This document shows positions 1-9,061 of a stretch of DNA of 64,000 bases, in pieces (positions within the stretch are counted from its first letter, which is position 1; every line of letters begins with the position of its first letter). This DNA comes from Planctomycetota bacterium (GTDB lineage: Bacteria; Planctomycetota; E44-bin39): assembly GCA_004376375.1 (NCBI GenBank), contig SOJX01000087.1, forward strand, positions 145,238 to 209,237. The letters run 5' to 3'. The notes beneath the pieces are model-generated. The model was given only the letters and a program-made list of their open reading frames with translations, made no database searches and was not told the origin of the DNA. Made by a program: the position numbers and the translations under genes.

Positions 1-35
1 TTACAGGGCTTGGCGAATATTTATTTGAACGTTTT

Positions 36-55
36 CCCAGGGCTTACGCCCTGGG
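36..55. repeat. short GC-rich palindrome at window start
   Basis: CCCAGGGC and GCCCTGGG pair across a 4-base loop. A second small inverted repeat (GCGCC/GGCGC around 69-80) follows. The pair precedes the ankyrin gene and could be an intergenic repeat or a terminator of an upstream gene outside the window. There is no T-tract, so a repeat is more likely. Confidence 0.45.
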
Positions 56-103
56 CTACTTTATCCCGCGCCTGCGGCGCTCTGTAAGGAAAAGCGATAT
101 TAA

Positions 104-1618
104 ATGAAATTGTCATTACCCGTAAAACTCACCATCTTCATTCTCGTCCTTTTCGCGCTGGTCATAGCCACCTGCCTGCTGTGGACGCCGGTGAAGGTGA
201 GGTATTACACTGCGAAGCTGAAGTCGGATGACCCGAAAACGGTAATTGCATCTGTTGATAGATTGTTCCGAATGGGTAAACGAGGTCAAACGGAACTGCT
301 TAAGAATTTTCCAGATGGCCAGCATGCGGCTGAGCTTATTATCGCATGTTGGCAGAATGTCGATGCTCAAGTTGAGGATAAAATTCTTATCGCTGCTTTA
401 GTAAGGGAAGAAAGCGAAGATGAATATAGAAGCCTCATTGGAAGAAATATAACAATGTTGCATATTGCCGCCTTTTACAACTACAAGAAACTCGCAGAAT
501 TACTCATTGAAAAAGGTGCTTCACTAAGAAAATATGGAGAAGTAAATAGAAGAACAACTGGCGAAATACATCAAATCGGCACACCATTGCATGTTGCAAT
601 GACTCATGGTCACTTCTCGTTGCTCGGATTATTTCTTGAGAAGGATATTGATATTAATTCTGTATATGAAAATCGCTATACTTTATTATCCAGTGCTTCC
701 TTAGAGGGCCAGATGAATGCTGTATCTTATTTACTTAAGAATGGCGCAGATATAAACAAGAGTGAGAGAAATGGAAATACGCCTTTGCACTGCGCATTAC
801 TGGGAAATAAAACAAAGGTTGCAGCTCTCCTGATCGAAGGTGGTGCTGATGTGAATGCGAAAACCAATAGCGGCTGGACGCCGCTGCACTATGCAGTAAG
901 AGACGGTAGTAAAGACGCGGCTGCATTGCTGATTGAAAAAGGCGCCGATATGAATGTGAAAACCAATGACCGCTGGGGCTGGGCTCCATTGCACTTAGCA
1001 GTGAGGAATGTCCATTTAGACGTCGCGGCATTGCTGATTGAGAAGGGCGCTGATGTTAATGTTAAGCGCCATGGCGGCTGGACGCCACTGCACTCGGCAG
1101 CAAATAGCGGTTATGTCGAAACAGCCGCCTTGCTGATTTCAAAAGGCGCCGATGTTAATGCCAGATACCAGAATGGCGGTACACCATTGTCCTTTGCAGC
1201 GGTAAACGGCCATGAAAAAATAATTGCTTTACTTGTTGAAAAAGGTGCTGACGTCAATGCTCAAACAACTGGCGGAAACACACCTCTTCACAATGCGGCG
1301 GAGAGGGGTCATAAAAATGCCGTCGCCCTGTTGATTTCAAAAGGCGCTGATTTGGAAGCTAAAGGCACTTACGGCCTGACTCCGCTGCTCTATGCAGCCT
1401 ATAATGGCCATAAAAACGCTGCCGCATTACTGATTGAGAAAGGCGCTGATGTTAATGCAAGAGACAAAGATGGCGGTACACCACTTGATGATGCTATCAA
1501 ACGGGACCGGAAAGAAATGGTTGAACTCCTCCGATCCCACGGCGCGAAGACGGGGGAGGAGTTGAAAAGAAGTACCGAGTACCAGGTACCGGGTACCGAG
1601 GAAGAAAAAAAGAAATGA
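104..1618 (+). CDS. membrane-anchored ankyrin-repeat protein
   Basis: 504 residues. One hydrophobic segment (about residues 9-28) behind a short Lys-containing N-terminus suggests a signal anchor. Residues about 115-490 hold roughly eleven ankyrin repeats of the TPLHxAxxxGHxxxxALLIEKGADVN type, so the protein should be a binding scaffold without enzymatic activity. The repeats are nearly identical at DNA level between about 820 and 1480, which points to recent internal duplication. The 5' half, about 400-800, is visibly AT-richer than the neighbouring genes, suggesting transfer or different selection. The last 15 or so residues (tail with TEYQVPGTEEEKKK) are encoded by a GTACC-word repeat rather than by ankyrin sequence. 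A purine-rich AAGGAAAAG lies about 10 bases before the ATG. The binding partner is unknown. Confidence 0.85.
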   Translation: MKLSLPVKLTIFILVLFALVIATCLLWTPVKVRYYTAKLKSDDPKTVIASVDRLFRMGKRGQTELLKNFPDGQHAAELIIACWQNVDAQVEDKILIAALVREESEDEYRSLIGRNITMLHIAAFYNYKKLAELLIEKGASLRKYGEVNRRTTGEIHQIGTPLHVAMTHGHFSLLGLFLEKDIDINSVYENRYTLLSSASLEGQMNAVSYLLKNGADINKSERNGNTPLHCALLGNKTKVAALLIEGGADVNAKTNSGWTPLHYAVRDGSKDAAALLIEKGADMNVKTNDRWGWAPLHLAVRNVHLDVAALLIEKGADVNVKRHGGWTPLHSAANSGYVETAALLISKGADVNARYQNGGTPLSFAAVNGHEKIIALLVEKGADVNAQTTGGNTPLHNAAERGHKNAVALLISKGADLEAKGTYGLTPLLYAAYNGHKNAAALLIEKGADVNARDKDGGTPLDDAIKRDRKEMVELLRSHGAKTGEELKRSTEYQVPGTEEEKKK

Positions 1619-1743
1619 ATTCGGCAATCGAAAATCGTAAATCGAAAATCTTTTATCTCCCCCTCAAGCTGGCAATAAACGGGTCGAGCGTCACGTGTCG
1701 AGGGTCATTCAATTGTCAATTGACAATTTACAATTGTAAATTA
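1571..1743. repeat. composite short-word repeat region after the ankyrin gene
   Basis: Several unrelated word arrays follow one another: GTACC words spaced 7-8 bases (1571-1600, inside the end of the CDS), AATCGAAAATCGTAAATCG words (about 1625-1650), GTCGAGC words (1683-1707) and an AATTGTCAATTGACAATT array of overlapping palindromes (about 1708-1743). The GTCGAGC array is one arm of the element found complete at 3401, 36274, 37093 and 45773. The region separates the convergent ankyrin and murJ genes. Confidence 0.7.
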
Positions 1744-1767
1744 AAGGCCTCAGGTCTCAAGCCTTTC

Positions 1768-3387
1768 TTACTCACCGCCGTCGACGGGGCCGATTTCGGC
1801 GCCGCGCCTGCGGCGAAGATGTTTGCGGAAGTAACCGAACTCGGGAAAACGAAGCAGCGCAACCAGTGCGATATAGACGGCAATCCCCGCAGCAACGCCG
1901 GCAAGAAGTGACAGGTATTTCACGCCGCTTATATCTGTCAGCATTTTTTGTACGCCAAACCATGCACCGAAACTGGCGGCGCCCATTGCAAGCGACGCGC
2001 CCGTTACCCGCAACATGGATCTCAGCACCGGACCCAGATACGGGCCGGAAACGCTACCCCGCAGTTTTGCCACAAGTACTCCGAAAACTATGGCGGCGGA
2101 AACCGTGGTCGCAAGCGCTATACCGGCTTCCCTGAGCGGCGTCAGGACCAGTACAATATTCAGAACAATATTCAGCGCAGCCACGTAAACGCCGACTTTC
2201 ACCGGGGTCTTCGTGTCACCCATCGCGTAGAACGCCCGCGACACGACCTGGTACGCGCAATATGGAATAACTGCGGGCGCATAAAAAAGCAACGCGAAAG
2301 ACACCCGCCCCGTATCACCGGGCGTAAAGCTTCCGCGCTCGAAAAGAGCTTTGATAATCGGACCAGCGAGAACCATCATGCCGACGGTCGCGGGTATGGC
2401 CAGAAACGCGGCCACGCGGAGCGCGTCTTCCAGCGTATCGCGGAACCCCTTTCGATTCCCGCCGATAACGAGCTCTGCGAAAAGCGGCAGGACCGCCATG
2501 CCGAGCGCGACGCCGATAAGCGCCTGCGGGAACTGAACGAGCCTGTTTGCGTAAAACAGCGTTGAGACCGCGCCGTCGCCCGGAACTAGCACCCGCGCAA
2601 TAACGCCGTCGAGAAAGACGTTGACCTGCAGGACGGCCAGCCCCAGTATCATGGGCGCCATCAAAGTGCGAACGCGTTTTACACCGGGATGGCCGAAATC
2701 CAGGTTCCATTTCGGCACCGCGTTGTAACGGCGCAGCATCGGGATGTGTATCGCCGCCTGCACCAGCCCGCCGAAAACAATCGCGCCGGCGACAAAGAAG
2801 ACTATTCGGAGTTGCGCATCTTCGCCGACACCACCCTCCTCCGCCGTTTTCCCGAATATCCAGTACGCGCCGAGCGCGCCCGCAATCCAACTGACGTTGA
2901 GCAGGACCGGCGCAAGCGCGGACGTAAAAAAGTGCTTATGTGTCTGCAGCACGGCCATAAACATCGCCATAAGGCAGATAAATACAAGATACGGAAATAT
3001 GGCGATGACGAGCTGCATGGTCAGCCGCCAGCGCTCTTCACCCTGCGGCAGGAACAACAACGTTATTACTGCCGCAAGAATTCCGAGCAGAGCGACGGCC
3101 AGAAGTATAAGCAGGAGAAATGTCCCCACGGCGCCGAGGAAACGCCTGCGGGCGGATGGTTCTTCCTTCTGCAAATATTCAGTATATGTCGGCACAAGTG
3201 CGGCGGAGAACGCCCCCTCTCCGAAGATGCGCCTGAAAAGATTAGGGACCATGAAAGCGAGATAGAACGCATCGGCGACGTACCCGGTCGCGAAGACGAA
3301 CGCCATCACCATGTCGCGGACCATCCCGAGGATGCGGGACATAAGGGTGCAGATGGAAACTATGCCGGCGGAGCGAAGAAAAGACAT
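1768..3387 (-). CDS. murJ: lipid II flippase MurJ (MviN family)
   Basis: 539 residues, usual for MurJ. It flips lipid II across the inner membrane for peptidoglycan synthesis. The N-terminus (SFLRSAGIVSICTLMSRILG, then VRDMVMAFVFATG) and GEGAFSAALVPTYTEYL match the MviN/MurJ core. About 14 hydrophobic segments run through the protein, with the conserved region ALGMAVLPLFAEL in the second half. An in-frame TTG at 3420 is rejected as the start because it lies inside the intergenic repeat. ATG at 3387 has GAGGGGG about 5 bases upstream. It lies downstream of sodC on the same strand, so the two may be co-transcribed through the repeat. The presence of MurJ indicates a peptidoglycan wall. Confidence 0.95.
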   Translation of the reverse strand: MSFLRSAGIVSICTLMSRILGMVRDMVMAFVFATGYVADAFYLAFMVPNLFRRIFGEGAFSAALVPTYTEYLQKEEPSARRRFLGAVGTFLLLILLAVALLGILAAVITLLFLPQGEERWRLTMQLVIAIFPYLVFICLMAMFMAVLQTHKHFFTSALAPVLLNVSWIAGALGAYWIFGKTAEEGGVGEDAQLRIVFFVAGAIVFGGLVQAAIHIPMLRRYNAVPKWNLDFGHPGVKRVRTLMAPMILGLAVLQVNVFLDGVIARVLVPGDGAVSTLFYANRLVQFPQALIGVALGMAVLPLFAELVIGGNRKGFRDTLEDALRVAAFLAIPATVGMMVLAGPIIKALFERGSFTPGDTGRVSFALLFYAPAVIPYCAYQVVSRAFYAMGDTKTPVKVGVYVAALNIVLNIVLVLTPLREAGIALATTVSAAIVFGVLVAKLRGSVSGPYLGPVLRSMLRVTGASLAMGAASFGAWFGVQKMLTDISGVKYLSLLAGVAAGIAVYIALVALLRFPEFGYFRKHLRRRRGAEIGPVDGGE

Positions 3388-3400
3388 AACCCCCCTCAAG

Positions 3401-3474
3401 GGTCGAGCGTCAAGTGTCAAGCGTCAAGCGTCATATATTTTATTGTTTTTTAACGCTCGACGCTTGACGCTTTT
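3401..3474. repeat. heptad-word inverted repeat, family A, copy 1
   Basis: Left arm: GTCGAGC, GTCAAGT, GTCAAGC, GTCAAGC at 7-base steps. Loop: AT-rich, reading TCATATATTTTATTG. Right arm: CGCTCGACGCTTGACGCTTT, the inverse of the left. It lies between sodC and murJ, and its right arm encodes the last residues and the stop of sodC. Confidence 0.85.
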
Positions 3475-4031
3475 GCTATGCCGATAACGCCGAGCGCGAG
3501 CCTCGGTCCGGCATTTCCCGTCGGCTGGCTTTTAAGGTCGTCCTCACCGGCGTGTATGACAACGCCGCGGCCGAGAACGGGGTTCTTCTTACCATTGATT
3601 GAAATATTGTCTACGACCAGTTCAAATCGCGCTTCCCCATTTGCATCGCTCACAAGGTTCCCCAGATCGCCCGCATGCCGCTCCCTGGAATCCGGTCCGG
3701 CGTGCCCGAAGCCTTCCGGGTTGTAATGACCGCCGGCACTCGCCGCGTCCATCGAGCTGAAATCGCCGAACTCGTGAATATGGAAGCCGTGTTTCGAGTT
3801 CGGCTTCAGGCCGCTTATTTGGGCGACTATTTTCACTTTGTCGTCCATCCGGGTGAACCTTACTATACCGCGGGTCTGGTTGCCGACGGTAGGTTTCATA
3901 ACCGCAATCGCTTCTGCGATTTTATGCTTCCCCCATTTATGGTGGCGCTTTTTAAACAAGCAACATCCTGACGAGAACATCAGGCAAATTATTACTGCGG
4001 GTATGATACAGGCGCTTATCCGTTTTTTCAT
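3450..4031 (-). CDS. sodC: Cu/Zn superoxide dismutase lipoprotein lacking the family disulfide
   Basis: 193 residues. Lipoprotein signal with lipobox FSSGC (Cys23), so it should act in the periplasm on the inner face of the outer membrane or on the inner membrane. Metal ligands are intact: Cu by H84, H86, H102 and H160; Zn by H102, H110, H119 and D122; the active-site Arg is R177. The two cysteines of the usual intrasubunit disulfide are absent: the GCTSAG position reads DAASAG (A96), and RLACG reads RLALG (L180). The final residues KASSVER and the stop are encoded by the repeat element. The start is clear, with GGAGGTGATGA directly before the ATG. It dismutates superoxide to peroxide and oxygen. 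Confidence 0.95.
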   Translation of the reverse strand: MKKRISACIIPAVIICLMFSSGCCLFKKRHHKWGKHKIAEAIAVMKPTVGNQTRGIVRFTRMDDKVKIVAQISGLKPNSKHGFHIHEFGDFSSMDAASAGGHYNPEGFGHAGPDSRERHAGDLGNLVSDANGEARFELVVDNISINGKKNPVLGRGVVIHAGEDDLKSQPTGNAGPRLALGVIGIAKASSVER

Positions 4032-4061
4032 TCATCACCTCCATGCAGGTTCAGATAAATT

Positions 4062-4074
4062 AGTCAAGTTGACT
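4062..4074. promoter_or_regulatory. 13-bp perfect palindrome upstream of sodC, possible operator
   Basis: AGTCAAGTTGACT is a perfect inverted repeat around one central base, 31 bases upstream of the sodC start. Position and symmetry fit a repressor or activator site. No regulator gene is adjacent and no promoter hexamers could be assigned confidently, so the role is inferred. Confidence 0.35.
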
Positions 4075-4130
4075 GACTTTTGCATAATCCCCAGATGTCT
4101 ATCAAGTTACATCTCAGGTTGAAAAGCGAG

Positions 4131-4297
4131 GCTTTCAGCTTTCAGCCGTCAGCATTCAGCAAAAAAAGAAACGTCTTATTATAAGGTTGAAAAGTTCGAA
4201 GGTTCAAAAGTTCAAAAGTTATGACCTTCGAACCTTTGAACTTGCTTCTATGGTATTTCGTCTTAAGCTGAAAGCTGATAGCTGAACGCCGACAGCT
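4131..4297. repeat. nested short-word inverted repeats between sodC and tkt
   Basis: The outer arms are CTTTCAG/CCGTCAG/CATTCAG words (4131-4160) and their inverse AAGCTGAAAGCTGATAGCTG (from about 4265). Inside them is a second pair, AAGTTCGAAGGTTCAAAAG (about 4191-4220) against ACCTTCGAACCTTTGAACTT (4224-4243). Word spacing is 7-8 bases. The region ends exactly at the tkt stop codon. It could fold into a long double stem in RNA or DNA. Confidence 0.8.
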
Positions 4298-6304
4298 TTA
4301 TCCCTTTTTCAGCAATTCCCGCACCGCGCCCGCTACGTTCTCTGCCGTCATTCCGTACTTCTCCATGTTCAGATTCCCGGGTGCGGAAGAGCCGAATCTG
4401 TCTACCCCGATGATTGCGCCTTCCATCCCGACCCAGCGCTCCCAGCCGAGCGATACACCGGCCTCGACGGCAACGCGCGCAGTTACAGCTTTCGGTAATA
4501 CTGATTCTTTGTAATCGTCGCTTTCGGCTTCAAAAGCCTCCCAGCAGGGCATCGAAACGACTCTTGCCCTTAAGCCGTCTTTTGCCAGAAGCTCTTGGGC
4601 CTCGAGAGCGAGCTGTACCTCCGAGCCGGTGGCGATAATAACGGCCTGTGCGTCGCCGCCTTCAGCCTCCGAGAGCACGTATGCGCCCCGGGCAAGGTTC
4701 GAGGCCGACGTGTATTTATCACGATCGAAAACCGGAAGACCCTGCCTTGAAAATACCAGTGCCGTCGGGCCTTCTTTTCTCCTCATCGCATAACGCCACG
4801 CTTCAACCGTTTCATTTGCATCGCATGGCCGGACTACTGACAGATTCGGTACGATGCGCAGCGCCATGATGTGCTCGACCGGCTGGTGCGTCGGACCGTC
4901 CTCGCCGACGGCGATCGAATCGTGGGTCCAGTGGTAAATCACCGGCAGACCGCTGAGCGCGGCAAGACGGATGGAAGGGCGCATATAGTCTGAGAAAATA
5001 AAAAAGGTCGACGCAATCGCGCGCATTCCGCCGTGATACGCAATACCGTTTGCAACTCCCGCCATCGCGTGCTCACGCACACCCGAGCGCAGGTTGCGCC
5101 CGGCCCTGCTCCCGCTGCTGAAATCACCCGCGCTTTTAATGCAGGCCTGCGTGGAGCAGGAAAGATCAGCGTCCGCGCAGAACAGCCAGGGAATCTTTTC
5201 GGCAATCCTGTTCAGAACCGCGCCCGCCGCTTTCCTTGTTGCAACCTTCTCGCCGGTTTCCCATGACGGCATCTCTCTGTCCCATCCCTCCGGAAACCTG
5301 CCGCTCATCGCAAGGCGCCACTTTTCGGCAAGGTCGGGAAACTCTTTTTCATAGGCGTCGAGCCGCTGCTTCCATCCTTCCGCCGCGCTTATGCCATGTT
5401 CCACAGCCGTTTTGAAATGTGCGCGTGCCTCTTCCGGAACGAAGAATTTCTCTTCCGGTTCCCAGCCGAGAGCTTTTTTTGTCAGCGCGACTTCTTCCTC
5501 GCCCAGCGGCGAGCCGTGGGCGGAAGCTTTTCCCGACTTGTTCGGCGAGCCGTAGCCTATCGTGGTTTTGACTTCGATAAGGGTTGGGCGGGACGTATCC
5601 GCTTTCGCCTCTGCAATTGCTTTATCAATCGCTTCAACGTCTGTATCACCGTTCTCGACTCGAATAACCTGCCAGCCGTACGACTCGTAACGTTTGGCCA
5701 GATCTTCAGAAAACGAGAGGTTTGCGGGACCGTCCAGTGTCACGTCGTTGGAATCGTAAAGTAAAATAAGCTTCCCGAGCTTCAGGTGCCCGGCAAGTGA
5801 ACCCGCTTCCGCCGCAATACCTTCCATCAGGTCGCCGTCACCGGCGAGCACGAAAATGTAGTGGTTGACTACTTCAAACCCCGAGCGGTTGAAATACTCG
5901 GCCAGGAAACGCTCGGCAATCGCCATGCCGACGGCGTTGGCCGTGCCCTGTCCGAGCGGGCCTGTGGTCGCTTCCACACCCGGGGCGTGTTGAAACTCGG
6001 GATGCCCCGGAGTTTTGCTTTCCCACTGCCGAAACGACTTGATGTCTTCAAGCGTGACATCGTATCCGGCAAGATGCAGCAGTGAATACAGAAGCGCGCT
6101 TCCGTGACCGGCCGAAAGGACGAACCGGTCGCGGTCGGGCCAGCCCGGATTTCCCGGATCAAACTTCAGGTGGCGCTGCCACAGAACATAAGCCATGGGC
6201 GCAGCACCCAGCGGCAGACCCGGATGCCCCGAGTTGGCCTTCTGTATCGCATCGATGGAAAGAGCCCGGATTGTGTTGATGCAAAGGGTGTCGATATCGC
6301 TCAT
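4298..6304 (-). CDS. tkt: transketolase
   Basis: 668 residues, full family length. It is a thiamine-diphosphate enzyme that transfers two-carbon ketol units in the non-oxidative pentose phosphate pathway. The ThDP/Mg motif is GDGDLMEG (155-162) with N186. [12 protein letters not shown] (25-36) and AGHGSALLY (65-73) are the N-terminal substrate and cofactor loops. The pyrimidine-domain glutamate lies in GVREHAMAG (about 410), and the phosphate-binding region is [22 protein letters not shown]-type Shine-Dalgarno bases lie just before the ATG, and a good promoter is visible upstream. It is probably transcribed alone or as the first gene before sodC and murJ. Confidence 0.97.
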   Translation of the reverse strand: MSDIDTLCINTIRALSIDAIQKANSGHPGLPLGAAPMAYVLWQRHLKFDPGNPGWPDRDRFVLSAGHGSALLYSLLHLAGYDVTLEDIKSFRQWESKTPGHPEFQHAPGVEATTGPLGQGTANAVGMAIAERFLAEYFNRSGFEVVNHYIFVLAGDGDLMEGIAAEAGSLAGHLKLGKLILLYDSNDVTLDGPANLSFSEDLAKRYESYGWQVIRVENGDTDVEAIDKAIAEAKADTSRPTLIEVKTTIGYGSPNKSGKASAHGSPLGEEEVALTKKALGWEPEEKFFVPEEARAHFKTAVEHGISAAEGWKQRLDAYEKEFPDLAEKWRLAMSGRFPEGWDREMPSWETGEKVATRKAAGAVLNRIAEKIPWLFCADADLSCSTQACIKSAGDFSSGSRAGRNLRSGVREHAMAGVANGIAYHGGMRAIASTFFIFSDYMRPSIRLAALSGLPVIYHWTHDSIAVGEDGPTHQPVEHIMALRIVPNLSVVRPCDANETVEAWRYAMRRKEGPTALVFSRQGLPVFDRDKYTSASNLARGAYVLSEAEGGDAQAVIIATGSEVQLALEAQELLAKDGLRARVVSMPCWEAFEAESDDYKESVLPKAVTARVAVEAGVSLGWERWVGMEGAIIGVDRFGSSAPGNLNMEKYGMTAENVAGAVRELLKKG

Positions 6305-6364
6305 CGGTTCTCTCCCGGATTAATCCGGCTGCGCCTGTGTCAGAATCGTCCTCTGGGTTGACAA

Positions 6365-6393
6365 ATATAAGCTACTCTTTTCCGTGCCGTCAA
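6365..6393 (-). promoter_or_regulatory. sigma70-type promoter for tkt
   Basis: On the minus strand TTGACG (6388-6393) and TTATAT (6365-6370) are separated by 17 bases, placing the start of transcription near 6358, about 54 bases before the tkt ATG. Confidence 0.6.
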
Positions 6394-6604
6394 GGGTTTT
6401 CCGAAAATGTTGTTGAACGCGGGTAGATAAATCAACTCTAAGGAGACACTTTTTTATCTTTAGGCTGCGCAACCTGAGCCTGCAAAGCCGGCAGCAAAAA
6501 GGTACATAAAATTACCTAAAGCGCCATATTTGTAAAATTTAGGGCCTTTTGTAGTTGCCTATATAGCAATTAATACTCTTATATGAATTTTTATAGGTTT
6601 TTAG
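6394..6604. other. non-coding stretch between divergent tkt and squalene-cyclase-repeat genes
   Basis: AT-rich, with no credible ORF. It contains small imperfect inverted repeats but no recognised RNA family or operator. It lies between the two divergent promoters. Confidence 0.5.
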
Positions 6605-6632
6605 TTGACAAAAACTCAATTCGTGGTATAAT
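6605..6632 (+). promoter_or_regulatory. sigma70-type promoter of the squalene-cyclase-repeat gene
   Basis: TTGACA (6605-6610), 16-base spacer, TATAAT (6627-6632): both hexamers match consensus. The open frame continues upstream to 6583, but transcription should start near 6639, so the translation start must be the ATG at 6697. Confidence 0.8.
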
Positions 6633-6696
6633 TATATCAGAACAAAAGGAGCCTTTCAAATCCTGCAACTTATTGCAACCCGTAAAGGAGGTAAAT

Positions 6697-8265
6697 ATGG
6701 CTGATGAAGAGTATTACACGGACGATGAATTTCTGGACGGCGAGGAATTTGACGAAGAGGAGGAGCAAGAGTTTGTAGGGGATAGCGATCTGCCATGGTG
6801 GGTACGCAAAGCTCCCCCCCTGCTCATCTCCGGCGGTTTCCACGCTATTATGCTTCTGATCGCGGCCTATATCATTACTACCTATATTATGCATGAGGAT
6901 CAGATTACAATCCTTGCCAAGCGCGAGCACAAGGAACAGGACTATGACCCCGAACTCCCGCGCGCCATCTTCCAGACGCCCAGGATTCTCGCCGACAAAT
7001 TGATCGAGAAGCCGATTATCATGCTCGAGGAAGAGGTTGAGATCACGAAGGATATTCCCCGCGGAACGTCCTTCGACAACCTTTCCAACAAGAACCTGAA
7101 CTCTACATCGGTCGTTGACGCATTCGGCGTCGGAGGCGGTGCATCCGGTGCCTATGGCCAACGATGGGGTAGAGGCACTCTCGTGAAAGAGGGAGGCGGC
7201 GGTACCGAGTCAGTGGTTGTTGCAGGCCTTCGGTGGCTCCACTTCCATCAGGACAAGCCGAAAGGCAACTGGGACGTGGACGATTACCAGAAAAACTGCA
7301 AAGGCACCGGCTCGCCGTGCTCTCATATGAACAACGGCCAGCCCCCTGCCGCCACGTTTGACGCAGGCGTCTCAGGTCTTGCCCTTCTGGCATTCCTCGG
7401 CTACGGGCAGACGCACCGCGTGGGCAAGTTCAAAAGAACTGTCCGCCGCGGACTGAAATACCTCAAAGGCGCTCAGCAGGCTTCAGGCTGCTTCGGCCAC
7501 TCCGAGGGCGAAAGCTGGATCTACAACCACGCACTCGCTACAATGGCCATGTGCGAGGCTTACGCGGTTACCCGCGACAACATCCTGAAAGGTCCGGCCC
7601 AGAAGGCTGTCGACTACATGGTCCAGGCGCAGAACTCGGGATATGGATGGAAGTATGAGCCGCGTGACGGCAGGAGCGACACTTCCGTTACGGGGTGGAT
7701 GGTGCTTGCACTAAAAGCTGCGAAGATGGGCAAGCTGGTTATCCCGCAGAGCGCGTTCGACGGTGCTATCGCATGGTTCGATAAGGTAACGCGCCATTCC
7801 GATGGCAAGGTCGGTTACATGCGCCCGGACGGCCGAAGTTCCAAGCTCTTTGGCCGCCCACCGGACACGTTCAAAAGCATGCCGACGATGACGTCGGTCG
7901 CCGTGCTGTGCCGTATCTTCTGCGGCCAGAAGCGCAAACACAAGAAGATCCAGCAGGGCGTCGACATTCTCATGAAAAACCTGCCGGACTGGAACAAGCC
8001 GAAAAACGACAAGGTTAACTTCTACTACTGGTACTACGCCACTTACGCGATGTTCCAGGTCGGCGGTCCGAAATGGAAAACCTGGAACGAGGCGATGAAG
8101 AAAGCGCTCATTAAGACCCAGCGCGCCGGTCGGATATGCCAGGACGGCAGCTGGGACCCCGTTGGCGAGTGGTGTGTCGTAGGCGGGCGTTGCTACGCGA
8201 CGGCGATTAACGTCCTTACGCTTGAGATTTACTACCGCTTCGCACGTGCAAAAGCAGGGCGCTAA
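6697..8265 (+). CDS. membrane-anchored prenyltransferase/squalene-cyclase-repeat protein
   Basis: 522 residues. The start is set by AAAGGAGGT 4 bases before the ATG and by the promoter that excludes an upstream start. The N-terminus is very acidic (about residues 1-35), followed by one TM segment after WWVRKAPPLL (about 45-65), then a linker. Residues about 165-515 hold alpha/alpha-barrel repeats of the prenyltransferase/squalene oxidase type, such as GVSGLALLAFLGYG, LKYLKGAQQASGCFG and TSVTGWMVLALKAAKMG. The catalytic DXDD motif of hopene cyclases was not seen, so this is probably not a cyclase. Proteins of this layout are common in Planctomycetota, where their function is unknown. Monocistronic, ending in a strong terminator. 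Confidence 0.85.
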   Translation: MADEEYYTDDEFLDGEEFDEEEEQEFVGDSDLPWWVRKAPPLLISGGFHAIMLLIAAYIITTYIMHEDQITILAKREHKEQDYDPELPRAIFQTPRILADKLIEKPIIMLEEEVEITKDIPRGTSFDNLSNKNLNSTSVVDAFGVGGGASGAYGQRWGRGTLVKEGGGGTESVVVAGLRWLHFHQDKPKGNWDVDDYQKNCKGTGSPCSHMNNGQPPAATFDAGVSGLALLAFLGYGQTHRVGKFKRTVRRGLKYLKGAQQASGCFGHSEGESWIYNHALATMAMCEAYAVTRDNILKGPAQKAVDYMVQAQNSGYGWKYEPRDGRSDTSVTGWMVLALKAAKMGKLVIPQSAFDGAIAWFDKVTRHSDGKVGYMRPDGRSSKLFGRPPDTFKSMPTMTSVAVLCRIFCGQKRKHKKIQQGVDILMKNLPDWNKPKNDKVNFYYWYYATYAMFQVGGPKWKTWNEAMKKALIKTQRAGRICQDGSWDPVGEWCVVGGRCYATAINVLTLEIYYRFARAKAGR

Positions 8266-8298
8266 TAAAATACGAGATTTTTGGCAGTAAGGTGTGAA

Positions 8299-8333
8299 AA
8301 CGGGACGCGGCTTTAGCCGCGTCCCGTTTTTTA
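8299..8333 (+). terminator. intrinsic terminator after the squalene-cyclase-repeat gene
   Basis: Stem ACGGGACGCGGCT / AGCCGCGTCCCGT with a 2-base apex, followed by a run of six T. It ends transcription 34 bases after the stop codon and separates it from the convergent nuclease gene. Confidence 0.9.
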
Positions 8334-8359
8334 GAACTTTTTAGCTTCTTGACTTACGG

Positions 8360-8896
8360 TCATTCATCGCCAAAATCTTTATCCAGGTCCGGGAGGTCGA
8401 TTTCACCGTCAGGATCGGGTAACTCAATTTCGTCATCCGGACCAGGCAGATCAATTTCAGCACCCGGTCCCATTTCGAACTCGCTCGCATCCGGTTCCAG
8501 TGCGCCCACCTTGTCCATGACTTCTGCGGAAACGTGTATGGGGCATTTGGCGTGAATTGAAAGGGTTATGGCATCGCTCGGTCTGCTGTCTATCTCGAAG
8601 GTTTCACCGTCTTTCCGGACTTCAAGTACGGCGTAGTATGTATCGTTTTTGAGCTCGGTTACGGTAATGCCCTTCAGTTCGGCATTCAAACCGTCAAGCA
8701 GGTTGAAAATCAGGTCGTGCGTAAGAGGCCGCGGGGTGACGAAATTCCGCAAATACCGATCTATTGCCGCTGCCTCGTAAATGCCGATTACTATCGGGAA
8801 ACTGCGATTACCATCCTTTTCCTTAAGGAAAATATACTGCTGGTCGCTGCGTTCATTGATAATAATCCGCGAAAGCGTTACAGGTATCCTATCCAT
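8360..8896 (-). CDS. bifunctional nuclease family (DUF151) protein with acidic tail
   Basis: 178 residues from the ATG at 8896 (GGAG six bases upstream). A GTG at 8971 in the same frame lies upstream of the predicted -10 box and cannot be used. Residues 1-140 are the DUF151/BFN domain: IIINERSDQQYIFLKEKDG, FPIVIGIYEAAAI, RPLTHDLI and SRPSDAITLSIHAKCPIHVS. Members of the family have nuclease activity in plants and Mycobacterium. The last 38 residues are an acidic repeat (xEIDLPGPDDEIELPDPD) not needed for the fold. It is the last minus-strand gene before the dnaA region. Confidence 0.9.
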   Translation of the reverse strand: MDRIPVTLSRIIINERSDQQYIFLKEKDGNRSFPIVIGIYEAAAIDRYLRNFVTPRPLTHDLIFNLLDGLNAELKGITVTELKNDTYYAVLEVRKDGETFEIDSRPSDAITLSIHAKCPIHVSAEVMDKVGALEPDASEFEMGPGAEIDLPGPDDEIELPDPDGEIDLPDLDKDFGDE

Positions 8897-8961
8897 AGTT
8901 TCTCCAGGGTCCACAAAGCCTTGAACGGCATTTACGCAACTTAGAACGCATAGAATAGTTA

Positions 8962-8991
8962 ATTCTAACACGGCATAAGAAGAAATGTCAA
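8962..8991 (-). promoter_or_regulatory. sigma70-type promoter of the DUF151 gene
   Basis: TTGACA (8986-8991) and TTAGAA (8963-8968) are 17 bases apart, or TAGAAT (8962-8967) at 18. The predicted start near 8956 gives a leader of about 60 bases before the ATG at 8896. Confidence 0.7.
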
Positions 8992-9061
8992 CTCACTTTT
9001 TCATTTGCCGGCAGGCCTTCCAGTTTTGCCAAAAAATGTTGAAGTTCTGGTGAATTTTCTG

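Noticed and set aside
3401..3474. CRISPR or tRNA reading of the heptad arrays
   Set aside because: 7-8 bp words with inverted arms have neither spacer/repeat alternation nor a cloverleaf.
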